Below, in pieces: positions 1 to 10,560 of a stretch of DNA of 64,000 nucleotides; the stretch's first letter is position 1; the number at the start of each line of letters is the position of its first letter. A program made the position numbers and the translations under genes. Location: positions 27,816,274-27,880,273 of the forward strand of contig JALMGJ010000013.1 in the NCBI GenBank assembly GCA_023362775.1. Reading direction: 5' to 3'. The stretch is from Charina bottae (lineage: Eukaryota; Chordata; Lepidosauria; Squamata; Charinaidae). A model generated the notes under the pieces. It saw only the letters and a program-made list of their open reading frames with translations. It had not been told where the DNA came from and did no database searches.

Positions 1-513
1 GCTAGGCAACATCTTCAGTGCGAAAAGGGAGTGGGACTTGCTCTCTGTTTATATACCATGGCTTGTCCTGCTTGTGTTGGTGGGGGTGTTGTTCTCCCCT
101 TAGGAGTTCCTTGATTGGGCTGTTGTTTGCTGCTTGGTTGATTGACTGAGTTAATAGTTCCTTGATTAGGGTATATTGTGCTGTTTGATTGTTCCTCTGG
201 TGCTAATCCTGGTGTTAATCTTTGCATATCTGGGTGTTGATTGCTGGCAAGGAGGTGTTCTGGTCTTCTGGCTTTTCTATTGTCTCTTATGAATGGTATG
301 TAAATGTTGCTTACCTCTATGTGTCTGTTGATGGCTGCTTTGTCTGAGTGCCAAGCTTCCAGGAATTATCTAGAGTTTTTGGATTTGGCTTGACCCAAAT
401 CCAGACCCAAACACCTGGGGAGTGGGGAGACTGTGGAGTCCTTGGTGCTCTCTGAGCCTTGTTGTTTTCTTGCAGACATTTCATTGCCAGACTAGGCAAC
501 ATCTTCAGTGGGA
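1..513 (-). mobile_element. Penelope-like element, tandem pseudo-LTR repeats (family 2), truncated by window edge
   Basis: The 19-base string CTAGGCAACATCTTCAGTG occurs at 2-20 and again at 492-510, a direct repeat with a 490-base period. That fits two tandem pseudo-LTR units of a Penelope-like retroelement read on the minus strand. Each repeat sits inside a hammerhead-type motif (CTGAAGA box at minus 502-508 and 12-18). The window edge cuts the second motif, so only its 5' half is visible. The DNA between (about 21-465) has no open frame of note and is taken as pseudo-LTR body. No reverse transcriptase or GIY-YIG endonuclease sequence is visible. The right boundary near 513 is approximate because no target-site duplication was found. 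Confidence 0.6.
466..513 (-). ncRNA. Hammerhead ribozyme motif in PLE family 2 (decayed stem III)
   Basis: On the minus strand: CTGAAGA box (502-508), one extra T (501), stem II GTTGCC (495-500) with GGCAAT (483-488), then GAAA (479-482). The next bases, ATGT where ACGT is expected, look like a CpG-to-TpG change. The predicted cleavage follows GTC, and the next bases TGC would pair with GCA 5' of the CTGAAGA box; the partner copy at the window start has that GCA. The core is complete but this copy is probably weakened. Confidence 0.6.
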
Positions 514-1067
514 AGACTGCCAAGACCCCATTGGGTGTATTTCTGTAGTTTGTTTTGTCTGGACATTCATGGTTTCTTTTGCCTATTTTTCTTTTATTAT
601 TTTATCAATGCAAGCTGTCCAGAGTTGTTCTGGAGTCAGGGGGCCCTTAAATCTAATAAAGAAAAGAAAGGATCTGCCGCTTGCTTGGGCTCTGAGCAGG
701 AGAGCAGACCAGTAGGGAAATGTTTTCCCCTTGGGCTCATGCCAAGCTTCTCCCAATTTGTGCAGCACTGATGGAAGATTGTGGTTGAATCCACATTGCC
801 AGGTCCTTTCTTGGCGGCCTCGTTTGGTCAGGAATAACAGCCACCAGCTGTGGATCTCAGCCTTGGAGAAAGACAAAAACACAGCAACAGGAATGGGAAT
901 CTTCTGCTCAAGCGCAGCCGAACAGCCGGGACTCCTGATAACGTCACCAATTACAGGCAAGGTGTTGAACACTTGCAAAACTGCCCGCCAGGCCTTCGTC
1001 TTCCTGCGGGCAGTCAGGACTTCGGATTTGTGGCCCTGAGCATAAGACATGCTGGAAACATGACTGC
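514..1067. other. Unique non-coding stretch
   Basis: No repeat, RNA or convincing coding exon recognised. A 155-codon open frame on the minus strand (583-1050) has no recognisable domain and is treated as chance. Confidence 0.5.
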
Positions 1068-1080
1068 CTGGGGAGAGAGC

Positions 1081-1213
1081 CTGTAGCTTGAATCATGTCA
1101 ACTGGATTTCTATTTTCTTAGTGGAAAATTCCACTGAGAAAATAGAAATCCAGTTGACATGATTCAAGCTACAGACAATTCCACCTGGATGACTGAGAAC
1201 CTTCATAGACATA
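1081..1213. mobile_element. Short head-to-head Penelope-like insertion (family 1)
   Basis: 1083-1172 is a near-perfect 90-base palindrome whose arms are the family 1 3' terminal sequence (TAGCTTGAATCATG against its complement). The standard PLE end follows, running to about 1213. Flanking direct repeats CTGGGGAGAGAGC (1068-1080) and CTGGGGACAGAGC (1214-1226) match at 12 of 13 bases and are read as the target-site duplication. The insertion therefore consists almost only of two inverted 3' tips joined head to head, with the hammerhead core missing from both arms. Confidence 0.8.
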
Positions 1214-1473
1214 CTGGGGACAGAGCATTCAAGCAGCAGCCGGCCAGGGCCGGGAAAACAGGAGGCCACCCACGCCGAGACCAGGCTTAAGGAACCGGGA
1301 AAGGGTTCTGAGAAGAACTATAAAGATGCTAAAGGTGTCAGGAAGACAAATTATAACAGGACAAGCTGAACGGATTTGTTTAGCCTCAGGGAAAAAAGGA
1401 GGAGATTAAGGAGAGTCTGTGGAGAGTCTTTGAATATTTAAGGTGATGTAGAAAGAAATCACCTTTCTACAGT

Positions 1474-1790
1474 AGGGGCGTGGTGGCTCAGCGGGTAAGA
1501 CGCCAGGCTTGTCGATCTGAAGCTCGGAGGTTCGAATCCCTAGCCCTGCGTGCGGAGTGAGCTCCCGCACTAGCCCCAGCTCTTGCCAACCTAGCAATTC
1601 GAAAGCATGCAAATGCAAGTAGATGAATGGGTACCACTTCGGTGGGTAGGTAACAGCGTTTCACGTGTGTCATGCCGGCCACATGACCACGGAAGCATCT
1701 TCGGACAGCGCTGGCTCTTCGGCTAACAAACGGAGATGAGCACCGGCCCCTAGAGTCGGACACGACTGCACAAATGTGCGGGGGGAACCT
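1474..1790 (+). mobile_element. tRNA-derived squamate-type SINE, copy 1
   Basis: The head carries RNA polymerase III promoter boxes: A-box TGGCTCAGCGGG (1484-1495) and B-box GGTTCGAATCC (1529-1539). The body matches two other copies in the window (3148-3465 and 26546-26871), with shared landmarks GCATGCAAATGCAAG and CGGCTAACAAACGGAG. The tail holds GAGTCGGACACGACT, close to the BovB 3' end seen at 25.2 kb. TAGAAAGAAAT occurs at 1449-1459 and 1791-1801 and may be a target-site duplication, though the left copy lies about 14 bases off the SINE head. Confidence 0.9.
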
Positions 1791-1801
1791 TAGAAAGAAA
1801 T

Positions 1802-2560
1802 AGGAGAAGCCATTTTTCTAGCCTCCGTCCCTTTAAGATAGGAACCTCTGCAATAGGCTTCAAATCCTGTCGATGAGACATCTTGGTGAGAAAAAATAGG
1901 GAATGTTAAGGAATTGCCTGGCTAGAACTTAGGGCGCCTGGGAGAAGTGATCCACAAGGAGCCCGGCGGATCAAACTGGAAGGGATCCGCTATGGCCAGT
2001 GAGCGGCTCCTTGAGGCCATAAGCGAGCCACCGAGGCAACAGCCTTCTCTGCTGCTGCTCCCCGGCCGCTGATATTCAGCAAAGTCTGGGTCTGGTTCCT
2101 GGTAGACATAACACGTAATAGCCACTGGTCATCCCGACCTCCAGAAGCCAACCCAGGAGAGGACCTCCAAAGGCTTTTCTGATGCTCCATGAGTCAGGGG
2201 CCGCTGGGAACAGGGCAGCTCTTCCACCCAGCTGGGACGTCTCATACTTTCAAGGGTTTTCTGGATTGTTCGGTGCTGTATTCTGCGGGATTCCCAAATG
2301 GAAGGGAAAATGTGCACAACAGGGTCACCCACAGATGTATTGTGCTGATTATTAAGGTACCACATGTTGTATGGCTAATGCGGGGGCTGTATTAATTGCA
2401 GCCACCCCATCTCCATTCGACTGGAGCGGAAAGGAACCCGACTCACCCGCTGGATCGTCCCTCCTCTGCCCAGAAAGGCCCAGCGGCCTGGCCCGGCCTG
2501 CCAGCAAGCAGCCGTCTCCTCAGCTATCCATCTCTCCTCTGTTCGGATCCCCTACTGCAC
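1802..2560. other. Unique non-coding stretch
   Basis: No repeat or coding exon recognised. Short open frames on both strands lack domains. Confidence 0.5.
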
Positions 2561-2564
2561 GGCT

Positions 2565-2690
2565 ACTCCAGAGATGCGGCACTCCGCTTCCCGATGATTA
2601 ATGCACTCAGTCCCAAAGACACTGACTGTGCCTTACAGAAGGCCCAGTAAATGTGATTGATGAGCGCACACTGCACTGGCACCGGGGGAC
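2565..2690. promoter_or_regulatory. Possible conserved enhancer with PBX/HOX-type site
   Basis: Contains TGATTGAT (2654-2661), a match to the PBX-HOX composite consensus, and GATGATTAATGC near 2593. Composition differs from the repeats around it. Conservation cannot be tested from one sequence. Confidence 0.3.
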
Positions 2691-3147
2691 GAGTGGGGAA
2701 GCTGGCATTTGCGGGAAGAAGGCTGCTCTGCCATCCACCGCCAGCAGCATGCTCAGGAAACCGTAGCCCCCCAAAGCTGCACAGGGGGACAAATGGGCAC
2801 TCGTTAAGGGGCACTGCCAAGATTGCAGCGCGCAGGCTGACCTCTTCCTGCCTACGTCTAAGCACATGCCTTCCGCACCTCTTCAGAACTCCACTTCCTG
2901 CCTCCAGTCAAGTCACGCTGACATGCCTCAGTGTGACAAATTGCCATTCTTGTGCTTCTGGCATTCAAGGAAAGAGGAGGCTGGAGAAGGGACCCCCGCC
3001 TCAATTAAAAGGAAAGGTTTTCCTAAATGGTTTGCTCATGTAAACTTTTTTTTTAACCTGTGCAGGAATCACCCACTCCTTCCTAGTTTGCATCTGCTTA
3101 ACATCTTTTTTTTTCTTTTTTCTTTTTAAAGTCTAATAAGAACTTTA

Positions 3148-3465
3148 CCAGGGGCGCGATGGCTCAGTGGGTAAGACGCCAGGCTTGTCGATTGGAAGGT
3201 CGGCGGTTCGAGACCCGAGTGCCGTGTGATGGAGTGAGCTCCCGCACTCGCCCCAGCTCTTGCCAACCTAGCAATTCGAAAGCATGCAAATGCAAGTAGA
3301 TTAATGGGTACCACTTTGGTGGGAAGGTAACAGCGTTCCGCGCGCATCATGCCGGCCATATGACCGCGGAAGCGTCTTCGGACAACGCTGGCTCTTCGGC
3401 TAACAAACGGAGATGAGCACTGGCCCCGAGAGTCGGACACGACTGTGCGGGGGAACCTTTACCTT
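3148..3465 (+). mobile_element. tRNA-derived squamate-type SINE, copy 2, with exact TSD
   Basis: Same family as 1474-1790. The flanks TAATAAGAACTTTA at 3134-3147 and 3466-3479 are identical over 14 bases and define the insertion exactly. The tail ends in ACCTTT units typical of this family. The B-box region reads GGTTCGAGACC, slightly decayed. Confidence 0.95.
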
Positions 3466-3479
3466 TAATAAGAACTTTA

Positions 3480-3903
3480 TTCAATTTCAACATATATAGT
3501 TAAAATACAGTGTAAAAAAATATAGGAAGACAAGTAAATATAGCAGTACAATTTGAGATATAATCTCTTACCTGTAATTAAACCATATTAACATTGTTTC
3601 TTTTCTAAGCGCAGAGGGAACGAGGCAAACTCTTGCCTTTTACCTGTCTCGGGTGGGTCCCACGAATGCCAAAGAGTTCCCGCTGGGGCCAAACGCTTTG
3701 CCTGCGGAGGGCAGGGTAGGAGCCTCATGTTGGACGCGCTTAATGGGGAGCATCTGGCTCGGCTGCCAACACCAGCGGGCTCTTGCCTGAGTTAGCAGTG
3801 GGACTCTACAGAGAAGAGACGGTCCTTCGCGTCTCATCCGAGACTCTCCAGATGAACCAGGGGTGGGGAGGGGTCAGAAAGTCAGTATGGCGGGCACAAC
3901 CCA
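3480..3903. other. AT-rich then mixed non-coding DNA
   Basis: 3480-3620 is AT-rich and looks old. The rest shows no recognised feature. Confidence 0.5.
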
Positions 3904-3955
3904 AAGCAGGCCTTCAATGCCACGGTTGTGGCTGCCATCTTGATTTTTTTGAAAC
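3904..3955 (-). mobile_element. Palindromic hAT-like MITE fragment (YY1-motif family), copy 1
   Basis: On the minus strand it reads TTCAAAAAAATCAAGATGG followed by a GC-rich stretch and a decayed AAGCCCTGCC-type end, matching 38921-38980 and the fuller copy at 44758-44869. Only one arm is present. Confidence 0.55.
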
Positions 3956-4784
3956 CCCCCTTCCCCCGTGGACAGCCCTAACGGAGCTTTTGGGAGATTT
4001 CAACCATCTTTTGCTGTGTCGGAACCGGACTCATGCAATTTGCTCATGATGCATTTCCTCCACATTTAGATTTCTAACACAGTTGGAGGCTTTGCAAACT
4101 GTTGGATCATCCTTACTGCCTTTGTTTTTCTGAGGGTACTGATGACCTCTTTCCAAAAGGGGAGCTGGGGCTGAGAAGAAGCAGGGCCCCTCTGTTCCCA
4201 GGGCAGGGCGGGGCGTTAACCGCCACCCGGTGCCCTCCCCCTCCTCCCCCGGAGGGCTGACCCTGCAGCTGCACCCAGAAAGACGATGCCAGGGAGCTGC
4301 TGCTGGGCGGGCCCTGGGGCGCCTCTGGCCATCAGGTCAACGCCAGGACTTTGCAGGCAGGACCGGGTCATAGGCGTATTGGGGCTCTGCTCCTGGCAGA
4401 GTTCTTTATTTGGGGGGTGGGCAGCTCTTTCTCCCTGAACTGCTGTCCCCAGCCCCTGCAATCAACCCCATTCTGTTTGGGCGCGCTGCTAGCAGACGCC
4501 TCCAGCGAAGACCCCTCGAGCTCCGCTGAGGCCAACAGCCTATAATTATAGAGATAACGAGGGAGCAATTATTGTTGGTGCACAAACCCCTCTCTCTCAG
4601 TAGACAATGCTGCTTTTAGCTTTAAAATGCAGGGGATGGAGGTGGAATCAAAGAGCAGTAGGGAAGGAGAAACAGTAACACAGCCTCCCCCCTCCTGGCT
4701 TCCAAAGGTGCTGGGCTGCAACTTCCCATCATCCCCTCCCAGCATAAACTGCTGTCCGGTGATGACGGGGATGAGAGTTCAAAC
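3956..4784. other. Unique non-coding stretch
   Basis: GC-rich in 4190-4520 but without strong CpG density. No gene recognised. Confidence 0.45.
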
Positions 4785-4919
4785 CAGTGTTTCTCAGCCT
4801 TGGCCACTTGAAGATGTGTGGACTTCAACTTCCAGAATTCCCCAGCCAGCAAGACTGGCTGGGGAATTCTGGGAGTTGTAGTCCACACGTCTTCAAGTGG
4901 CCAAGGCTGAGAAACACTG
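4785..4919. mobile_element. Palindromic hAT MITE (CAGTGTTTCTCA family), copy 1
   Basis: Terminal inverted repeats begin CAGTGTTTCTCAGCC and end in the complement. The inner arms carry GACTTCAACTTCCAGAATTC and its complement. Same family as the copies at 8093, 11139, 15893, 25970, 28041, 32297, 41123, 56410, 59698 and 63473. It is non-autonomous: the whole element is one hairpin with no coding capacity. Confidence 0.9.
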
Positions 4920-5214
4920 GTCCAGATCCTCGCAGGGCACCAGGCTGGGGAAGGTTGTGAGACAATGTGAGCATAAGAACATCAGGCTGCGCCACAGGGC
5001 CTGATTGTGGAGTTGCGGGAAGGGAGTGGAGAGGAACCCCACATGATCCTGCCAAGGAAGGGGTGGGGGGCTGAAGGGGCCAGGAGCGGCAGCTCACAGC
5101 CTCCTGCTGCATTTTTGATCCAGGAGGAAAAGAAGCTTTCTCCACTTTGCCCTGTATTTCCTTTCTGCTGTGCTCAACAAGCTCCGATGCAGATAAATAT
5201 TTATTCAGTTAGAA
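4920..5214. other. Unique non-coding stretch
   Basis: No feature recognised between the hAT element and the AT-rich block at 5215. Confidence 0.45.
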
Positions 5215-5540
5215 CATATATCATATTTTATGAATGATTTCAAGGCCGCTTCCAAACAAACAAACACAGCCGCAATAAATAATAAACAACCAGCAAATAA
5301 AAGATACAAGGAGAAGAAAAAAGCCGGGGAGTTTGAGATTTTTCAGATCGTACGAAGGTATTTAGATGCCGAGTAAATTAAAAGCAAGACACCGAGGTCA
5401 ATTTCCTTCCCGCCACCTTTTGACATCAGAAGTTCAGCCGGATCTGACCAATGAACCGTAAAAATCGTCATCGTGCTGATATTCCCAGAAAATCTGTGGT
5501 CCTTCCGTTCTGCCACCCTTCCAGCAAATGACACGTAGCG
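5215..5540. promoter_or_regulatory. Possible conserved non-coding element
   Basis: AT-rich, repeat-free block with several forkhead-like AAACAAACA and TTATGAATG-type homeodomain words, set in a GC-richer surround. It overlaps the end of a 239-codon minus-strand open frame (5343-6062) that has no recognisable domain. A regulatory role is inferred from composition only. Confidence 0.3.
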
Positions 5541-6159
5541 TCTGGATGCCTCTACCTGCCTTTCTGCCTTCCTTCGGAATGCCAAATCAGGGCCCCTGTC
5601 ATGCTGTGAGGGGGCTTCTCTCGCCCTCCCTACAAAGGGGGTGGTAGCAAAGGGGGGCCCTAGCAGGGCCGTCCCCTTCCGGATCTGTGCCCAAGCCACC
5701 AGGAAGCCCATCAAAGATGGAGAGCAGATGTCTACAGCGCTGCTGTCTTCCTGCCTTACACCCACCAGCGGGTTGAGGAGGCTGGCCGCCTCTGGGTTTC
5801 GGCTTCCAACGGAGATGCCTGACCTTGGCGAGTGAGGACCCTTCACCACCAAAGCTGTGTGTACATACCTGACTGAGATGAACTTTGGGGTGCTTGACGT
5901 GCCCTTCCCAGATGCTGCCGTAAAACCTCCGCCCCGCTGCAGAGCAGAAGCCACACTGAGAAGGACCTCCGGGACTATGCGGCAACCATCTTGGCCATCA
6001 TCCTTGCCTTTGGCGTCCCCAGCAGTGGTTGTGGGAAGCAAAGCCTCAGACAGCGAGACCAAGCTTGCTCAAGAGGGTGGAGGCCTTTGCAAATTGAAAC
6101 AGCTAGGAGAACAATGCCCACAACAATTAGGGCTCCTCAGAGTTTTCCCTTGATGAATC
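5541..6159. other. Unique non-coding stretch
   Basis: Covers most of the minus-strand open frame 5343-6062 (239 codons). No signal, membrane segment, known motif or splice context was seen, so it is not called a gene. Confidence 0.45.
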
Positions 6160-6540
6160 CCCTGCCTTTTAGCTGATTAATTAATCTAGTAAATAGAAAT
6201 ACACTTGCATCTTACTCAGACCTCCATCAAAGTGCTTCTGGAATGTCCTGGAAGAGGAACCCTAGTCATTTGTTAAGTCAACAAACAAAAGCTAAACTAC
6301 TCATAGTTGCAAGGAGAAACTTTGCTTTCGGATTGTGCTTCATTTGTGAGAAGGGCAACACACCTGAACTCAATTAAAGAAAACTAGCCACAATTAATTA
6401 ATCAGCAGAAGCTTTCGTGGATTAATCTATGAATTAATCCAATTAAAATTTGCAACCATTCTAATAATAGTTATATACCGTGAGTCTCACAGAATTGATT
6501 GTCATTTGAATTGGCAAGCCACTTACTATTTAATCATCCA
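6160..6540. promoter_or_regulatory. AT-rich homeodomain-site cluster, possible enhancer
   Basis: Repeated TTAAT/ATTAAT words (near 6175, 6393, 6421, 6433) in repeat-free DNA with no simple-sequence period. This pattern is common in developmental enhancers. It is inference without conservation data. Confidence 0.35.
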
Positions 6541-6871
6541 AAAAAATTTTTTTTAAAAGCCTGCTTAATAGTTCAGAGTCTTGCAAGTATGAATATGGTT
6601 GTGACTGGGACAGAGATGGTTGTCTTAAGCAGGGCCTCCTGGCAGATTCTGAACTGAAAAATCCAGCCTTTTCCGTCAAGAAAACTGCGTGGATGCTGGC
6701 GTCAAAAGGCACCTTGACTTGAAGGGGGTCATTATCTGTTTTTAATCTAGCTTTCCATCCCAACATATTATTAACACTCCCCCTAGCATAGATAAAATCC
6801 TTGCTCCCCTAAATTGTTGACGCTGGGAATTATTTCTGGCTGAAATCAACTGAGCCACATCCCTCCATGTA

Positions 6872-7559
6872 GCTTGAATCATGTCAACTGGATTTCTGTT
6901 TTCTCAGTGGAAACATTTAGCTCCTTATCCAAGGAGCTTCTTCAGACGGAGCAAAGTTGGTAAGGGAATCCTAAATATGTTTCTAGGTAGCTGTGTGACC
7001 TTACACCTGGGGCTAGGTCATGGTTATTTTGAGATGTTATTTCTAAGTCCCTTTATCATCTAAAGGAGGATCGTTAAGATCACCATGCTGCTGTTGAGCT
7101 TGTGAAATGGTCTTAATCTTCCTAGGCACAGAAGACAGAGCCGGGAGAAAGATGGGAGAAAGATTGTGCCTGAGGCCCCCACCTCTATTCAAGGAAGGAT
7201 TTTCCAAGTTGGCATAAATGGATTCCTTGATTCTCTTTCTCCCATCTTTCTCCCGGCTCTGTCTTCTGTGCCTAGGAAGATTAAGACCATTTGACAAGCT
7301 CAACAGCAGCATGGTGATCTTAACGATCCTCCTTTAGATAATAAAAGGACTTAAAATAACATCTCAATATAACCATGCCCCCAGGTGTAAGGTCACACAG
7401 CTACCTAGAAACATATTTAGGATTCCCTTACCAACTTTGCTCAGACTGAAGAAGCTCCTTGGATAAGGAGCGAAACGTTTCCACAGAGAAAATAGAAATC
7501 CAGTTGACATGATTCAAGCTACAGACAATTCCACCTGGATGACTGAGAACCTTCATCGA
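6872..7559. mobile_element. Head-to-head Penelope-like element (family 1) with 16-base TSD
   Basis: Exact flanking repeats CACATCCCTCCATGTA at 6856-6871 and 7560-7575 define one insertion. Inside, the left arm (about 6872-7160) and right arm (about 7240-7534) are inverted copies of the same PLE pseudo-LTR sequence, sharing landmarks such as TTAGGATTCCCTTACC, AAGGTCACACAGCTACC and CCTAGGAAGATTAAGACC. The two meet around a roughly 80-base centre. The right arm keeps a complete hammerhead core (7446-7475); in the left arm the GAAA box reads TAAA and stem III is changed. Inverted pseudo-LTRs are a known PLE arrangement. No coding sequence remains. Confidence 0.9.
7433..7492 (+). ncRNA. Hammerhead ribozyme motif, PLE family 1
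   Basis: CTGAAGA (7446-7452), one extra A, stem II GCTCCTT with AAGGAGC (loop GGAT), GAAA (7472-7475), then CGTT. The predicted cleavage is after 7479. The outer stem I pair CTCAG (7440-7444) faces CAGAG (7484-7488), so one pair is lost compared with the copy at 20.8 kb. Confidence 0.7.
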
Positions 7560-7575
7560 CACATCCCTCCATGTA

Positions 7576-8092
7576 AGGTGCCAAGAGAATTCCTGAACCA
7601 GGTCTCTAGCAGCTAGCTCTATCTTCCGTCCCCTGGCACTTGGGTTTCGCAGCAAAACAGGCAGGATGGGGTCTGCAGCTCCTTGCAAAATCAGTCTGTT
7701 TTGTCACTGGACCTGCCAGCGTGGCCATCCGGGCCAACTTTCCTGCTCGCTGCAGGAGAGAATTGTGCACCATGTGTCTTCTCCCTGCTATTGCGCTGTC
7801 AGTGCTGAAAAGAGATTTGGCTGGCAACGCAGTTGCCTTTTGCACGTGGGGTGGAAGAGGACATTGTTTTGTTCTTCATTTCAGGCAGCAAAATATCTTG
7901 GGCCAGCTCCGCTGAAATGATTGGTGGTGCTCACAAGCCTGCCAGAAGGATGCAAAGGTTTATCAGGACTGACTGACTGGTCTGGCTGCGTGGCCGTTTG
8001 TGCCCGTAAGTCCGTGGTTTCTACGTCTGAGGAGTCAGAACCATTCTCTGCATGGAAAGCCTCACTGGCTGTTGTCTCTGCTCAGTCTAGAG
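7576..8092. other. Unique non-coding stretch
   Basis: No gene or repeat recognised. Confidence 0.45.
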
Positions 8093-8224
8093 CAGTGTTT
8101 CTCAACCTTGGCCACTTTAAGATGTGTGGACTTCAACTCCCAGGATTGAAAATCCCATGCTGGCTGGAGAATCCTGGGGGTTGAAGTCCACACATCTTAA
8201 AGTGGCCAAGGTTGAGAAACACTG
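8093..8224. mobile_element. Palindromic hAT MITE (CAGTGTTTCTCA family), copy 2
   Basis: Long terminal inverted repeats, near perfect over about 50 bases each. Flanking octamers GTCTAGAG and CTCTAGAG match at 7 of 8, fitting a hAT 8-base target-site duplication centred on TCTAGA. Confidence 0.92.
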
Positions 8225-9465
8225 CTCTAGAGCTTCTCCAAGATCTTCCTCTGGATGTCAGACACTTTTAGTCTGTCTCTATGGTTAGCCTGGTCCTTGT
8301 TTCTGGCTCTGGAACGAAGCCCCCAAAGGTTTTAGATCACCTACATCATTTTGGCCAGCTGTTGCCAGCCAGCAATACCCCACCCCACCCCGGCTCTCAA
8401 TTGTCCAGTGCCTGCCCGGGATGAGACCTGGCTGGAATGGACAAGGGCCCCGCTTCTCTTGCATCCACCCACCCTCTCCGTGCGGTTATTCTGCTCCCAG
8501 GCAGTGTAAATGGGTGCTGCCAGCAGTGGGCTTTCCACTCGATTAACCTGCCTCTGACAGAAACCTCATAAAAGGAGTAAATTATCCGGTCTCCCTTTTC
8601 AGGTGGTAATTGAGGACCAGGAGCCCTGCCTTCACCGTCCACTGCCTGCTGAGGCAAGCTGTCTGAAGCAGACATAGGACCGAGCAATTGTGGGTGTGCC
8701 CAAACCGGAAGGTCTCCAGAAGCACAAGATGTGGCTGGGGACAGCCAGAAGCCGAAGCATGTGCCTTCGGCGAGGCTTTCTCAGCCAGCGGCAACATGCA
8801 CTCCAGGAGATGCAGCTCCAAGGCAGGGTCAAGGCCCTCCCAGCTAGACCCTCCCCTCGTGCCAAAGATTCTCGCTGGGATTTTAGTACCGTGTCCCGAT
8901 CTTTGGCTGGCCTCCTGCCCACCGGGGAGCGACCCAGCTCTCCCACCAACCATACGGAGGTTCTGCCACAGTGTCTGCTTTGCCAGTCAGTGCCTTCCTC
9001 GCACCTTCCCCATCGCTGTGGGGCCACTGGAACCGGTGCCCACGGAGAGGCGAAGGGAGCCTCTGAGTCACAGGGGGCATCGGGCTGGTCCAAGAACAGA
9101 GGCCGGAATTCGGGGCAGAGGAGGGAGAACGAGCAGAGGGGTCGGAAGGCACCTGCACCGAAGTCTGGAGCCCCATTTCCAAGCTCCCCCTCCCCCAAGG
9201 GGGACCCCATGTTTTGTGAGGTCAGTGGACCCAAGCCCCCTTCGGGCAGCTGGGGGAGCAGGTGGAGCCTTGCGCCCCTCGGCCTGTGATTAGAGTCCTG
9301 CCAAAGAGCTGTGCAGCATCTGTGCTAATAAGTCGGTTAAGTGGAAACTAAATCCGTAGCCAAGGTTCAACAGACAATGGGAGAGCCAATTTGCATCCAA
9401 ATGGCCCAATTTAAAGGGAGAAGAGAGGCCACCGGAGGGACCAGTGTCAGCAGCCAGCTCGGGGG
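8225..9465. other. Unique non-coding stretch
   Basis: Open frames of about 200 codons on opposite strands (8632-9234 minus, 8688-9293 plus) overlap each other in GC-rich DNA and show no domain. They are not called as genes. Confidence 0.45.
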
Positions 9466-9760
9466 AACCCTTGTTCTCATCCGGAGAGAGGCTGCCTGGG
9501 GCGACGGGGGCCGGGAAGACGCGCCTGCGCAGCAGGTGGGAGCAGAGCGCACAGTACAACACTGCGTGCGTGCGTGCGTGCAGGGTCACCCCTTCTCTGG
9601 CCCACCCCGCTTTCCCTTTCAGCCATTCCCTTCGCCTTCCCTCTCCGGCGCTTTCCTCCTTTGCCGGCCAGCACGCCGTCTTTCCGGGAGAAAGCGGGGG
9701 CGGGCGGGGGCGATGCTCGCTCGCAGAGGCCTTGGAAAGAAGGCCGAGGAGGCTTCAGGC
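9466..9760. promoter_or_regulatory. Small CpG-rich patch
   Basis: Locally dense CpG with GC-box-like words (GGGGGCGGGCGGGGGCG near 9697) and a GTGCG tetramer-type run near 9566. It could be a small CpG island or distal promoter. No transcript evidence is visible. Confidence 0.3.
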
Positions 9761-10250
9761 CACCCGTCTCTGCACCCACCAGTCGGGCTGGTTTGGGGTA
9801 AGGGCTTCACTGGGAAGAGTAACGGCCTGTGGGGTCTGAACTGAGTCCTTGTGCTCGGAGAGAATCTGGCTCTCAAGGGCGGGGTTTGGAGATAGAGAGC
9901 AAAAAAGGAATCCCCGGTGGAGTCCAGAGATCACCGTCTATTGAGTAAACCACGGTTCCCTGGGTTTGCATGACAGTTGAGTCATGGCTTGTAAAACCCT
10001 GCTTCGTAGACTAACCCTCAGTCGGCTGGACTCAGGCAATGCACTGAACCCTAACTCTGCATCACAGGCTGGGTTCATTCCCGGGGAGAGAGTGCCTGAA
10101 CCAGCCAGTGTCTCCTCCCTGGCCCTTTTGCACCAGCCAATAGTCTGGGAACGTCTTTTCTTCAACTCCGGGGTCCCCAAGAGCCCTCCGGCCCGGTTTG
10201 CTCCGAGGAGCAGGGCCCACCCCTGCCCTTCCCCCACTTTTCTCCCCCCA
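9761..10250. other. Unique non-coding stretch with possible old repeat
   Basis: 9940-10080 carries words (AAACCACGGTT, GCTGGGTTCA) like the degenerate repeat family annotated at 36716 and 29345. Too decayed to bound. Confidence 0.35.
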
Positions 10251-10560
10251 ATGAATTAAAGAGCACCGAATACTGAAGGTTTTAGAACCCTGCAGAACTC
10301 CCGTGGATTTCAATTTATAGTGCAAATAGATTTAATAAGCACCTTCAGCTTCTGTAAGCATAAATATGTGCCACTCCCCCGTCCCCCACAGCCTCATTCT
10401 CGAAATGAATTAACCCCATAGATAATATGGCAAATTGGAGAGAGGAAATGATTTTGCCTTCCGCTATGTGTGCAATACCATGTCTAAGTGGGGACATTCA
10501 GGAAAAGGGTGCCGATTTCTTTTCCTTTTTAAAAAATAAATAAATAAACCACATAGGCAA
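10251..10560. promoter_or_regulatory. AT-rich possible conserved element
   Basis: Repeat-free AT-rich block with AATTAAAG, ATTTAATAAG and ATGAATTAAC words. Candidate enhancer on composition alone. Confidence 0.25.

Noticed and set aside
1474..1560. tRNA gene
   Set aside because: The A and B boxes belong to the SINE head; no complete cloverleaf could be drawn, and the same sequence recurs at 3148 and 26871.
5343..6062. 239-codon minus-strand frame
   Set aside because: No recognised domain, no splice or promoter context, and it overlaps AT-rich non-coding DNA at one end.
9515..9532. NRF1 promoter site at GCGCCTGCGCA
   Set aside because: One base departs from the consensus at a position usually held by a pyrimidine, and there is no other promoter evidence.
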